64,000 nt of DNA from the NCBI RefSeq assembly GCF_900109375.1, contig NZ_FOAB01000006.1, positions 186,001 through 250,000 on the forward strand. Reading direction: 5' to 3'. Of this stretch, positions 8,388 to 18,112 are shown piece after piece (positions within the stretch are counted from its first letter, which is position 1; every line of letters begins with the position of its first letter). The notes under the pieces were generated by a model, which was not told where the DNA came from, did not search any database, and worked only from the letters and a program-made list of their open reading frames with translations. A program made the translations under genes and the position numbers. The DNA is from Aquimarina amphilecti (GTDB lineage Bacteria; Bacteroidota; Bacteroidia; Flavobacteriales; Flavobacteriaceae).

Positions 8388-11258
8388 TTAATCTTTTACA
8401 ACTTCGTTTTCTTCATTCAACAGTATCGGTGTTCCAAATCCAAGTTGTTCCAATTTTTTCAATTGAGTTTTGGCATCACCAACTACCAAATATATCATCT
8501 TGTTCGGGTCTAAGTATTGATCGGAAAGCTTTTTGATTTCTTCCACAGTCATATTATTTACAATGGCTTCACGTTTGGTAATATAATCTGTAGGGTATTG
8601 TAATGAACTAATATTGTTTAAAATATTCAGTTTAGCTCCCAAAGTTTCTGAAGCTCTAGCATTACTTTTAATTAGAGAGCTTTTTGTTATTTCTAGATCT
8701 TCATTATTATAATTCGGCCCATAGCTTTCTAATATTTCTTTTATTAAACTAGCAGATTCATAAGTAACATTAGATCTCACTCCACTGGAGATTAAAAAAG
8801 ATCCAAATGTAGGGGTACCCGAAAAACCAGAACGAATACCATACGTATATCCTTTACCTTCTCTTAACTGTTGCGTAAGTTGAGATGCGAATCCGCCACC
8901 ACCTAATCGGTAGTTCATGATACGTACTGGGTAATAGTTTTTATCCGTAGCGTTCATAGCAGGGTAACCAAAACGAAGCATAGATTGTTTTGCACCGGGA
9001 ACATCATAGAAATATACTTTTGATCTTTCAGGTGCTTTTGGAGTTAATAGATCTGGAAATAGAACGTCTCTAGGTGCCCATTTTTTATTAAGATCTGAAA
9101 GAAATGAAATAGCATTGTTTTTAGAGATATCACCTGCAATATGTAATTTAGTTACTGATGGAGAAATATTTGCAGTATAATATAGCTTCAGATCTTCTAT
9201 GGTAATCTTTTTTATAGAATTTTCGGTGCCCAAATTATTATGTGAAAGTATGTGGTCTTTTCCATAAATTAATTTAGCATACTCATTTCCGGCGATACTA
9301 CGCGGACTTGCTTTTTCTTGTTGTATTTGGCTTATAACACTTTGTTTAATTAATCCAAATTCTTTTTCATCCCATCTTGGTTCTAATAGAATTTCCTGAA
9401 TAAGTTTTACCGTTTTGTCATAGTTTTTAGAGAGTGTACTACCGCTAAGAACAATATTTTCATCTGTAGCATAGATATTTAAGATTGCTCCAAGACTTTC
9501 AATAGCATTTTCTAATTCTTCTGCTGTTTTGTTTTTTGTTCCTTTTAACATTAAATCAGCCAATAGGTTAGAAACTCCAACCTTATCAGCTTTTTCTAAG
9601 AGTAATCCACCTCTTATATTCATTCTGAATTGTACTAATGGAACTTCATCATTTTCGATACCATATACTTTTAGACCAGAAGTTAAATTATCCTCCCATA
9701 CTTCTGGAATAGTTACTTTTGGAGTATCTCCATATATTGGTTCTACTGATCTATCAAAACTAGAAGGTGTCTTTTCATAAGTAGCTGTAATACTCGAATC
9801 AAAGTTCTCTTCAGCACCTTCTACAATTTTTTCTTCTACTACTTCCGCTAATGTAGAGTTATTAAGAATCAGCTCCGTTTGTCCTACAGGAACAAAACTG
9901 GTAGCTACAAAATGTTTCTCTTTGATATACTTATTATATACTCGCATAATATCATCTGTAGTTACAGCAAGTATGTTTTTAATATCTTGATTTATAAAAC
10001 CTGGGTCACCAGCAAAGATTTCATATTGTGCTAATTGAAATCCTTTACCTAATACACTGGATAGACTATTATAAAAATTAGTTTCTAAACCTGCTTTTAT
10101 TCTATCTAGGTCTTCCTGAGAAATACCTTCTGTTTCGAATTTTGTAAAAGACTCTTGTATTGCTTTGTCGATTTCATTCAGGTTTACTTTTTCGAATCCT
10201 CTTACAATTAATCGGAATTGACCCGCTAATTCGGACCCGTAATGAAACATGGTAACATTAGGTGCTAGTTGTTTATCTTCCACAATTACCTTATTGAATG
10301 GAGCTTTTTTTCCTTCCGATAAATAACTAGATAATACATCTAATGCGTAAGAATCCGGATGGTATTGGTGTACTGCAGGCCACGTCATTGTTAGTTGAGG
10401 AAGTCTTGCGAAATTATCCTCATAGTATAATTTCTTAGTTTCAGTTAATGATGCAGGTTGTTTTTTTAGAGGTTTGATATCTTCCCCTTTTTTAATCTCA
10501 TCAAAATACTTGTGAACCCATTCTTTTGCCTGAGCCATATTGAAATCTCCGGCAACAGTTAGTGTTACATTATTGGGTACGTACCATTTGTTGTAAAAAT
10601 CTTTTACATCCTGTAGTGTAGCATTTTGGAGGTCTTCTAGAGACCCTATTACTTGCCAATTGTACGGGTGATTTTTTGGAAACATATTTTTATCAATCAC
10701 ATAAGATACGTGTCCATAAGGGCGATTATCTACACTTTGACGTTTTTCATTTTTTACCACTTGTTTTTCTTTAGCTAAAACAGGGTCGGTAACGGTGTTT
10801 ATAAAGAACCCCAGTTTGTCTGCTTCCGCCCAGATCATTTTTTCTAATGCATCTTTTGGTACTGTTTGAAAATAATTTGTACGGTCTCTACTAGTAGAGC
10901 CATTTGCTCCAGACCCTCCAATACGTGCACTCATTTTATCAAGTCCTCCTTTTCCAAGATTTTCTGACTCAAGGAATAATAGATGTTCAAATAGATGAGC
11001 AAAACCAGTTCTTCCTTCGATTTCTCTAGCAGAACCCACATGAGCTGTCAAAGCTACTGCAACTACAGGATCAGAGTGATCTAAATGAAAAATAACTTGT
11101 AAGCCATTATCTAAAGTGAATTTTTCGAAATCTACCTTAAATTCTTTTGTTTCTCCAGGCTGCTCAGTGTTTTCGTCGACAATAGTTGTATCTTTTTTAC
11201 AGGAAGTAAAGAGTCCTAAGGATAAAAATATGATTGATAGGGTTTTGACTGTTTTCAT
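8388..11258 (-). CDS. M16 (pitrilysin-type) zinc metallopeptidase lipoprotein, two-domain
   Basis: 956 residues. Signal peptide with lipobox FTSC (Cys20), so probably periplasm-facing and membrane anchored. The N-terminal M16 domain has the inverted zinc motif HxxEH as HLFEH (88-92) and the distal Glu in VVKNEKRQ. The second half is the inactive partner domain, with the family's RLGGGGFASQLTQQLREGKGYTYG block. The fused length is typical of Bacteroidetes M16 proteins. It is the last gene of a minus-strand run with trmL, 37 bp behind it. It likely degrades peptides in the periplasm. Confidence 0.95.
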   Translation of the reverse strand: MKTVKTLSIIFLSLGLFTSCKKDTTIVDENTEQPGETKEFKVDFEKFTLDNGLQVIFHLDHSDPVVAVALTAHVGSAREIEGRTGFAHLFEHLLFLESENLGKGGLDKMSARIGGSGANGSTSRDRTNYFQTVPKDALEKMIWAEADKLGFFINTVTDPVLAKEKQVVKNEKRQSVDNRPYGHVSYVIDKNMFPKNHPYNWQVIGSLEDLQNATLQDVKDFYNKWYVPNNVTLTVAGDFNMAQAKEWVHKYFDEIKKGEDIKPLKKQPASLTETKKLYYEDNFARLPQLTMTWPAVHQYHPDSYALDVLSSYLSEGKKAPFNKVIVEDKQLAPNVTMFHYGSELAGQFRLIVRGFEKVNLNEIDKAIQESFTKFETEGISQEDLDRIKAGLETNFYNSLSSVLGKGFQLAQYEIFAGDPGFINQDIKNILAVTTDDIMRVYNKYIKEKHFVATSFVPVGQTELILNNSTLAEVVEEKIVEGAEENFDSSITATYEKTPSSFDRSVEPIYGDTPKVTIPEVWEDNLTSGLKVYGIENDEVPLVQFRMNIRGGLLLEKADKVGVSNLLADLMLKGTKNKTAEELENAIESLGAILNIYATDENIVLSGSTLSKNYDKTVKLIQEILLEPRWDEKEFGLIKQSVISQIQQEKASPRSIAGNEYAKLIYGKDHILSHNNLGTENSIKKITIEDLKLYYTANISPSVTKLHIAGDISKNNAISFLSDLNKKWAPRDVLFPDLLTPKAPERSKVYFYDVPGAKQSMLRFGYPAMNATDKNYYPVRIMNYRLGGGGFASQLTQQLREGKGYTYGIRSGFSGTPTFGSFLISSGVRSNVTYESASLIKEILESYGPNYNNEDLEITKSSLIKSNARASETLGAKLNILNNISSLQYPTDYITKREAIVNNMTVEEIKKLSDQYLDPNKMIYLVVGDAKTQLKKLEQLGFGTPILLNEENEVVKD

Positions 11259-11295
11259 AATTGATGAATTGTTATGATTTTTGAAATAAGGTATA

Positions 11296-11751
11296 CTATG
11301 TGTTCAGGTTTCTAAGTCCTTCATATACTATAATACTAACAGCATTGGCAAGGTTTAAACTTCTGATATGTTTATCGAATATTGGTATTTTGTAAGTGTT
11401 ATCTGAATTAGCTTCTATAATTTCAGCGGGTAAACCAGCTGATTCTTTTCCAAAAATAAGAAACATATCATCTTCATAGTCAATAGACCAATGATCAGTT
11501 TTTCCGTGGCTAGAAAAAAACGCCATTTTCTTGCCTTTATTTATGGATAAGAACTCATCTATATTTTCATATATATTTAGTGAAATGTGTTTCCAATAAT
11601 CCAGACCAGCTCGTTTTAATCTCTTATCACTTAATTCGAAACCAAATGGTTTAACCAGATGTAAATTTGATCCCGATGCTAAACTTAATCGTCCAATATT
11701 TCCTGTATTGGTATGTATTTCGGGTTCTATAAGAACAATGTTATAAGCCAT
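11296..11751 (-). CDS. trmL: tRNA (cytidine(34)-2'-O)-methyltransferase, SpoU family
   Basis: About 151 residues from the internal ATG, chosen because the family starts directly with the strand MAYNIVLIEPEIHTNTGNIGR; an upstream ATG at 11784 would add 11 unrelated residues inside the previous gene. TrmL 2'-O-methylates the wobble base of tRNA-Leu isoacceptors using SAM. Visible SPOUT motifs are NTGNIGRL (motif 1), FLIFGKESAGLP (motif 2) and IPIFDKHIRSLNLANAVSIIVYE (motif 3, trefoil knot). It begins 1 nt after the stop of the upstream gene, so translation is probably coupled. Confidence 0.93.
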   Translation of the reverse strand: MAYNIVLIEPEIHTNTGNIGRLSLASGSNLHLVKPFGFELSDKRLKRAGLDYWKHISLNIYENIDEFLSINKGKKMAFFSSHGKTDHWSIDYEDDMFLIFGKESAGLPAEIIEANSDNTYKIPIFDKHIRSLNLANAVSIIVYEGLRNLNT

Positions 11752-11752
11752 T

Positions 11753-12469
11753 TTATAGTTTACGTTTAGGGGTATTTGATTCATTTAAAATTATAAGCTT
11801 TTGCCATATTTTTCTGCTCAATCCAGTTGTAAGTATTTCGATTTCATTTGCTGCCTGTACTACATTTTCATCTGGTAAACTTTGGGAATAAAGAGCGGCT
11901 ACTTTTCCTACCAATGCCATCGCTTCTGAACAATAATCTAAATACCGTTGAAGTTCAAACCTAGTAAAAGTTCGTTTAGGTGAGTTTTCTGTTGCCGATT
12001 CCGGTAGATCGGTTAGATTAGGATCTTTGGTAAGTTGATGCATGTCAATCACATGCGCTATACCTCGAAGTTCATTTAAAGCCCTAAGTGCTCGTTTAGT
12101 TTTTAGTCTGGATTCTAGAGTTACCAAAAAGAAAATTGCTGCGCCAATAAGTACTATATCATTAAATATAGCTTCCGACAAAGAAACAATATTTCCGAGT
12201 GTTGTATTTTTTATTTCTAAATCTACGTAGGTAATACTATAAATTAACCCTCCTAATCCGATAAGAATAACAAGATAAGCAAAAGCTCTCAATGCTAGAT
12301 TGGGTTTAGAAATCCAATCTATATTTTGCTTACTATCTAGTGTGATCTGTAGAAAATTATGACATACTTTTTTTAAACCTGAATTAGGAAATCTATCTTC
12401 AATACGTTTTTCTAACAAAGTAATCGTATCAATTATTTTTTCAGGTTTTAACTGTACATTTTTATCCAT
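11753..12469 (-). CDS. Unknown membrane protein with two TM helices
   Basis: 238 residues, family not recognised. The N-terminal 60 residues are polar, then two hydrophobic helices near residues 65-85 (LRAFAYLVILIGLGGLIYSI) and 104-122 (DIVLIGAAIFFLVTL), and a soluble helical C-terminus of about 110 residues. A conserved-looking segment is RFELQRYLDYCSEAMALVGKVAALYSQ. It lies 8 bp after the DinB-like gene and 1 bp before trmL, so it is part of their operon. Confidence 0.75.
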   Translation of the reverse strand: MDKNVQLKPEKIIDTITLLEKRIEDRFPNSGLKKVCHNFLQITLDSKQNIDWISKPNLALRAFAYLVILIGLGGLIYSITYVDLEIKNTTLGNIVSLSEAIFNDIVLIGAAIFFLVTLESRLKTKRALRALNELRGIAHVIDMHQLTKDPNLTDLPESATENSPKRTFTRFELQRYLDYCSEAMALVGKVAALYSQSLPDENVVQAANEIEILTTGLSRKIWQKLIILNESNTPKRKL

Positions 12470-12477
12470 TTACTTTG

Positions 12478-13128
12478 TTAAGCTGGAAGTCGTTTAATAA
12501 TAAATTTTATTTGGCCACGATGGTTTGATTCATGCTCACATACGTGAAACCACTTCGCATAATTATTAGTAGGCTGATTGCCAAAAAAAGGTTCAGATTT
12601 CATAATCCACTTATCGTCTCTTTTTGCAAATTCTTTTTTGGTAATTTCTCTAACTTCATTTAATGTTTGAAGATAATAATCAACAGAGTTTCCTTTGATT
12701 ATTTCCCTTCCTTTTTTACCAAGACCACTGGCGATATCCCATTCTTTTTTTATGTCATCATCCCATTTACCCCAAGAAATTTGATCAAAAGTATTAAGTT
12801 GATAGTATCTTTCTGTTGCAGCGAGATGCAATAACATAGCACCAATAGAATTAGATTGTTCATCAATCTGAAAATCTAATTGCTCCACAGTGAGATCCTT
12901 TACAGTTCTAATAACCCAAGCTCTCATCATAGTCATTGTAGATAATAGAGTACCAACTTGTGGGGAATATCCTTTTTGTGGTCCTACTAGATAGATATTA
13001 TCCGATGTGTCTATATTGGATGTTTCATTTGCGAAACTTATTAAAGGAGTCGCTGCAATACCAGCTGCTAATATTGATGATCCTTTAAGAAAATTTCTCC
13101 GAGTAGTAGTGTTTGGTACTTTTTTCAT
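12478..13128 (-). CDS. DinB-like protein with Tat signal
   Basis: 216 residues. The N-terminus TTRRNFLKGSSILAAGIAATPLISFA has the twin-arginine motif, so the protein is probably folded in the cytoplasm (perhaps with metal) and exported by Tat. The rest is a DinB/YfiT-type four-helix bundle: one His in MLLHLAATERYY and HxxxH in CEHESNHRGQIKF, forming the usual His triad for a divalent metal. DinB-fold proteins include thiol transferases; exported ones are less common. Gene order places it between the M3 peptidase and the two-TM protein. Confidence 0.85.
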   Translation of the reverse strand: MKKVPNTTTRRNFLKGSSILAAGIAATPLISFANETSNIDTSDNIYLVGPQKGYSPQVGTLLSTMTMMRAWVIRTVKDLTVEQLDFQIDEQSNSIGAMLLHLAATERYYQLNTFDQISWGKWDDDIKKEWDIASGLGKKGREIIKGNSVDYYLQTLNEVREITKKEFAKRDDKWIMKSEPFFGNQPTNNYAKWFHVCEHESNHRGQIKFIIKRLPA

Positions 13129-13172
13129 CTTTCTGCGTTTTTAATATTACTAGGGATAATTAAATACTAATT

Positions 13173-15341
13173 TTAGTTAGCTGTAACCGGAAAACCTCTA
13201 TCCTTCATTAAAGCTTCTATTTTTGCATCACGACCACGAAACAATCTATATGCCTCTGCTGGATCTATTGCATTTCTAGGAGCAAATAAATATTTAACTA
13301 ACTTAGAAGCCAGCTCCTTATCATAAAAGCCTCCTGGAGCTTCGGCAAAAGCTTCCGCAGCGTCTGAAGTAAGTACATCTGCCCACATATACCCGTAATA
13401 CGCTGTAGCATATCCTTCTCCGGAAAATACATGTCCAAAATGTGGAGTTCGATGACGCATTACTAATTCTTTAGGCATGTTTAAAGCTGTTAATGTTTCT
13501 CTTTCGAATTTATCAACATCGAGACCTGATGGATCCGCTAAATGAAACTTCATATCCATTAGAGCAGAAGCTAAATACTCTGTAGTGGCAAATCCTTGAT
13601 TAAAAGTAGCAGCTTTCTTTACCTTATTTATCAACTCTTTTGGCATAGGTTCACCAGTTTTATAATGTACTAAATAGTTGTCAATTACCTTATCTGTAGC
13701 CAACCATCTTTCTAATAGTTGCGACTGAAATTCTGTGTAATCACGAACACCACCATTTAATGTCGGATACCTTACTTCTGAAGAGAAAAAATGTAGGGCA
13801 TGACCAAATTCATGAAAAAATGTTTCTGCATCATCCCAAGATACTAAAACAGGTTCTCCAGGAGCCGGTTTTACAAAATTAGAATTATTGGACGCTAAGA
13901 CTGTTTTCTTACCGTCAAATGTAGTGTGACTTCTGTAAGTTGTTGCCCAAGCACCAGAACGTTTACCTGTTCTTGCAAATGGATCTAGATACCATAATCC
14001 GATATGCTCTCCAGAGGTTTTATCATTTACTTCCCATACATTTACATCTTCATGAAATACAGGGACACTACCTTCCGTAACAGGAGTGAACTTATAATTG
14101 AATAATTCTCCTGCAACAAAAAACATAGCTTCTCTTAGTTTTCCTAGTTGCAAGTATTGTTTTACTTCATCAGAATCGAGATCATATTTCTTTTTCCGAA
14201 CTTTTTCTGCATAATATCTATAATCCCAAGGCAGGATAGTGATATTATCTTTATTGGTATTAGCTACAGATTGCATATCCGCCACTTCTTCTTTTACTCG
14301 TCCGATAGCGGCTGGCCAAACTGCATTCATTAGTGTCATTGCATTCTCAGGATTTTTAGCCATTCTATTTTGTAACCGCCAATCCGCAAAATTGTTATAA
14401 CCTAGTAATCCTACACGTTCTTTCCTTAGTTTAAGGATTTTAGCAATATTATCATTATTATCTTTATCATCTCCATTGTCTCCTCTAGAATAATAGTTTT
14501 TCCAGACTTTTTCTCTAAGTTCTCTTTCTGTCGAGTACTTCAAAAACGGATCCATAGAAGATCTTGTATTGGTTATTGCATATTTGCCCTCCTGTCCTTT
14601 GTCTGTAGCCGCTTTAGCATATGCTTTGATCAATGGTTCCGATAAACCTCCCAGTTGATCTTTGGTTAAATATGTTGTGTATCCTTCTTCATCTGCTAAA
14701 ATATTATTCGAAAAATTCGTATACAGTTCAGATAATTCTTTATTGATCTCAGCATATCTTTTCTTTTTTTCTGGATCTAACTCTGCACCGTTCATAGCAA
14801 ATTGTTCATAGGTCAATTGAACTACTCGTTGTTGATCAGCTTCTAAAGGTTGTTTTTGAGCATTGTCATAAACTGCTTTAATTCGTTGAAACAACACTTC
14901 GTTTTGAGATATTTTAGATCGAAAATCGGATAATTCAGGAGCCATTTCCTTTTGAATCTTTCTAAACTCTGGAGACGACATATTACTACTTAGAATTCCA
15001 TAATATGTAAAAACTCTACTTAGTTCTTGTCCAGATTTTTCGAGTGGTATAATGGTATTGTCAAAAGTTGGAGTTTCAGAATTATTAGTGATAGCATCAA
15101 TGTCTTCTAGATTTAATTCCATTCCTTTTTCTAGAGCAGGTTTAATATCTGAAATACTCATTTTGTCAAAAGCAGGAGTACCTCCATAAGATCCTGTCCA
15201 TGTTTCCATTAATACATTTGGCGTATTTTTTTCTGGATTTGTGTTTTCCATGGTTTCTTTCTTTTTATTGCAACTGGTCATAAAAATTAACGAACAAACA
15301 GTTATAGCAAAAAGTATTTTAGAGATGTGTTGTGTATTCAT
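13173..15341 (-). CDS. M3 family peptidyl-dipeptidase lipoprotein (Dcp-like)
   Basis: About 722 residues. The upstream ATG at 15398 is rejected because a -7 promoter element overlaps it (15396-15403) and because the chosen start gives a lipoprotein signal (LIFMTSC). Zinc motif HEFGHALH sits near residues 509-516. The thimet-oligopeptidase/Dcp architecture is clear, with the C-terminal GYATAYYGYMWADVLTSDAAEAF block. Dcp enzymes remove C-terminal dipeptides. E. coli Dcp is not a lipoprotein; lipid-anchored versions fit peptide use in the Bacteroidetes periplasm. Confidence 0.94.
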   Translation of the reverse strand: MNTQHISKILFAITVCSLIFMTSCNKKKETMENTNPEKNTPNVLMETWTGSYGGTPAFDKMSISDIKPALEKGMELNLEDIDAITNNSETPTFDNTIIPLEKSGQELSRVFTYYGILSSNMSSPEFRKIQKEMAPELSDFRSKISQNEVLFQRIKAVYDNAQKQPLEADQQRVVQLTYEQFAMNGAELDPEKKKRYAEINKELSELYTNFSNNILADEEGYTTYLTKDQLGGLSEPLIKAYAKAATDKGQEGKYAITNTRSSMDPFLKYSTERELREKVWKNYYSRGDNGDDKDNNDNIAKILKLRKERVGLLGYNNFADWRLQNRMAKNPENAMTLMNAVWPAAIGRVKEEVADMQSVANTNKDNITILPWDYRYYAEKVRKKKYDLDSDEVKQYLQLGKLREAMFFVAGELFNYKFTPVTEGSVPVFHEDVNVWEVNDKTSGEHIGLWYLDPFARTGKRSGAWATTYRSHTTFDGKKTVLASNNSNFVKPAPGEPVLVSWDDAETFFHEFGHALHFFSSEVRYPTLNGGVRDYTEFQSQLLERWLATDKVIDNYLVHYKTGEPMPKELINKVKKAATFNQGFATTEYLASALMDMKFHLADPSGLDVDKFERETLTALNMPKELVMRHRTPHFGHVFSGEGYATAYYGYMWADVLTSDAAEAFAEAPGGFYDKELASKLVKYLFAPRNAIDPAEAYRLFRGRDAKIEALMKDRGFPVTAN

Positions 15342-15395
15342 CGAATTATTTGTTTTTGCAAGTTTTTCTATGATGTACTTATCTAGCTGATACAT

Positions 15396-15403
15396 CAAAG
15401 TTA
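15396..15403 (-). promoter_or_regulatory. Promoter -7 element of the M3 peptidase gene
   Basis: Minus strand reads TAACTTTG, matching TAnnTTTG. Expected transcription start is near 15389, giving a leader of about 48 nt to the ATG at 15341. This decides against the longer start at 15398. The element lies between the M14 and M3 genes. Confidence 0.6.
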
Positions 15404-15415
15404 TGTATCGATTAT

Positions 15416-17896
15416 CTAAAGTCTAAACTTATTATTATTGGTAAAGAAGATTGCATTTACAAAAAATAATTTTCCATTTTCCCAAAAAGATCTAAATAAT
15501 GGGTTGTCAACCATATAAATAATACTTCCACTACCCATTCTAGCTTCGCCAAAAACTAGTGAATTCTTAAGGCTCTTAAAAGCATTTTTACCAGAGAAAC
15601 CTGAAACACTTATAGGTTCTTTCATATAAGCAACGTTATATCCATCCTGCAAAAATTGATAAGAACTGCTGCCTAATTTTAGACTGAAATAAGTGTCTTC
15701 ATACCCAAATGCTAAAGGGTGGGAGGTGTCTACCTGAGTTTTGTAAATACTTCCAGTAATAAAGTCTTTAACACGTTCGCGCTCACGTTTATCATATGGT
15801 ATTAGGTTACCAATAGAGTCTTTCTTCTCTTGTTTGTTTTTATTACTCTTTAGGTCAAAACCATCTTTGTTAGCAAATGCATTTACGGCATTAGCTATCG
15901 CAATTACTTTTCCTCCACTACGAATCCATCCTTTTAATTTATCTAGAGAACTTTTATCCAAGTATCCTCCATAATATCCATTAGGAAGAATTAAGACATC
16001 GTATTTGTCTAAATCGACTCTTTTAAAATAATCTGTATCAATAGAAGTAATTGGATATTGTAGCTGTTGCTCAAAGAAATGCCAGATTTCTCCATAACTT
16101 AAAGATGAAGTGTAATCTCCTTTTAAAACTGCAATTTTTTGATTATTAATAAGTTTAACATCTGGCGAGCCAAAGTCCACTCCATTTGATGCAAAACTAG
16201 AAATAGTTGTATATAATTTTCGATTATGTTTATTAGCTATCGCTATAACTGTTTTATCATAATCTTTTGTCTTTCTATTATCACTTTTGGTAATAATTAG
16301 ACTTCCTTTCTTAAATTTCTCGTTGTTGTTTTCGAAATCTTTTTCACTAAATCGAACTCTAATTTTATTTTTCAGAAGGTCTGCTAGGAAATTTGCATCA
16401 TCTAAACTATTCCATTTTGCTATATATCCGGCTCCAGCAGAATTAGCAGTATTACTAATCTGTTTATTTTTTTTACTTCCATTAGCAGGGATTAATGAAG
16501 TAGAAGCAATTGCATCTAGTCCATAAGCATGAGGAATACTCCAAGCCGTTATGTCATATGTAAGAGGTTCACTCAATTTAGCATCCGGTTCAAATAATAC
16601 TTTTACCATTTTGCCTTTAGGTTGATCTGTGCTTACAACTAATGCTCCATTAGCATTGATACTTCCTTGTTTATTTTCTCTAAAATTAAAACCTGATATT
16701 TTAGCGTTATTGGTATATCCATATTTTATTTCATGTTTATCTAAGAGTCTGGTTAACGCATTGATTTTGTCAACTTCGCCATTTAGAACGTAGCTTTTAT
16801 ATTTTAACCCAGAGTTATTAAAAAATTTCTTGAATTCTGTATTGAGTTTTTCAGCATTTTTTGACGAAATCTCCACAGTAGATAAACCAGTTGTTGTATG
16901 GTGGGATGCTCGATCTTTTAATGTCAAAACATATCCTTCATCTGTTTGAATACCTAACCCAGCGCGTCCGTGCCCAGCTTGCTCGTAGGTCATCCCAATC
17001 GCTCCCATAAAAGTTGGATAAGTATCTCCATAACTTGGGTACAAAAGATCAAAACGTTCTTTGGTAAAGAATAACCATCCTTCTGCATCAAAATATCTCG
17101 CGTGATTTTTACCAATTTGTGTTTGAAAATCTCTTTGCCAAGGCGTTATAATTTCATGGAACGGTTCTGCTGCAGGAGCAAAATAATAAGGTTCATTAAT
17201 ACCTTGCTCATGGAAATCGACATGGACATGAGGCATCCACTTATTATATGCTGTTAGTCGGCTATAAGATTCTACCTGTGTTGCCCAAGCCCAATCTCTA
17301 TTAAGATCAAAAAGGTAATGATTAGGTCTTCCGCCAGGCCAAGGTTCGTTATGTTCTGAGGCATTCTGATCTGTGCTGTATGGTGTTGCTTTTGTTTGAT
17401 TATACCAGTTAGCATATCTATCTCGACCATCAGGATTTACACAAGGATCCATAATAACAACAGTATTGTTTAACCAATCTTTTTTAGTGGTAATCAATTC
17501 GTATATAGTTTTCATAGATGCTTCTGTACTAGAAGCTTCATTACCGTGTACATTATAACTAAGCCAAACTATAGCTATTTTTGGATTACTATTTCCAGCT
17601 GCAATACCTGTATTTTTAAGATGATCAAGCCTTATGTTTTCTATGTTTTTTTGATTTTCTGTGCTGGTTATAATTGCATAGGTTAAAGGCCTTCTTTCAT
17701 TTGTTTTTCCATAAGTGTGATAGGTAACTAGTTCTGAGTTAGAAGCTACGTGATTAAAGTAGTTAACAACATCTGCGTGACGTGTAAATTGGTCACCTAT
17801 TTCGTATCCTAAGAATTGTGCTGGAGATTTAACATTGTTTTGAGCGAATCCCCAACTTGTAGTAATTACAAATAGGGTTAAGAATATTTTTTTCAT
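15416..17896 (-). CDS. Secreted M14 zinc carboxypeptidase with C-terminal GATase-like domain
   Basis: 826 residues with a Sec signal peptide ending SWGFAQ. The M14 domain carries zinc ligands His117 and Glu120 in YNVHGNEASS, the DPCVNPDGRDRYANW loop and the third His in HVDFHEQG. After about 400 residues comes a second part with a class I glutamine-amidotransferase-like core (KYDVLILPNGYYGGYLDKSSLDKLKGWIRSGGKVIA), common in large Bacteroidetes M14 proteins. The catalytic Glu is probably in VEISSKN. It leads the minus-strand peptidase run (M14, M3, DinB-like, TM protein, trmL, M16). Confidence 0.93.
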   Translation of the reverse strand: MKKIFLTLFVITTSWGFAQNNVKSPAQFLGYEIGDQFTRHADVVNYFNHVASNSELVTYHTYGKTNERRPLTYAIITSTENQKNIENIRLDHLKNTGIAAGNSNPKIAIVWLSYNVHGNEASSTEASMKTIYELITTKKDWLNNTVVIMDPCVNPDGRDRYANWYNQTKATPYSTDQNASEHNEPWPGGRPNHYLFDLNRDWAWATQVESYSRLTAYNKWMPHVHVDFHEQGINEPYYFAPAAEPFHEIITPWQRDFQTQIGKNHARYFDAEGWLFFTKERFDLLYPSYGDTYPTFMGAIGMTYEQAGHGRAGLGIQTDEGYVLTLKDRASHHTTTGLSTVEISSKNAEKLNTEFKKFFNNSGLKYKSYVLNGEVDKINALTRLLDKHEIKYGYTNNAKISGFNFRENKQGSINANGALVVSTDQPKGKMVKVLFEPDAKLSEPLTYDITAWSIPHAYGLDAIASTSLIPANGSKKNKQISNTANSAGAGYIAKWNSLDDANFLADLLKNKIRVRFSEKDFENNNEKFKKGSLIITKSDNRKTKDYDKTVIAIANKHNRKLYTTISSFASNGVDFGSPDVKLINNQKIAVLKGDYTSSLSYGEIWHFFEQQLQYPITSIDTDYFKRVDLDKYDVLILPNGYYGGYLDKSSLDKLKGWIRSGGKVIAIANAVNAFANKDGFDLKSNKNKQEKKDSIGNLIPYDKRERERVKDFITGSIYKTQVDTSHPLAFGYEDTYFSLKLGSSSYQFLQDGYNVAYMKEPISVSGFSGKNAFKSLKNSLVFGEARMGSGSIIYMVDNPLFRSFWENGKLFFVNAIFFTNNNKFRL

Positions 17897-18112
17897 TGAT
17901 GAACTTTTAATTTTGGTAAAATACCGCCTTAAATTAAGGATATAAATTGTATTAACTAAAATTTAGGATTTGATATCACCATATTTATGAATTTATGTTA
18001 TTCCGAAATACTTAATATTTCTAAAGTAAAGTGACGGAATATTAAAAAAAATATAAAATAATAGATACAAAGACAATCTAATGTATATTTATCGATCAAA
18101 AAAGAAGACCCT

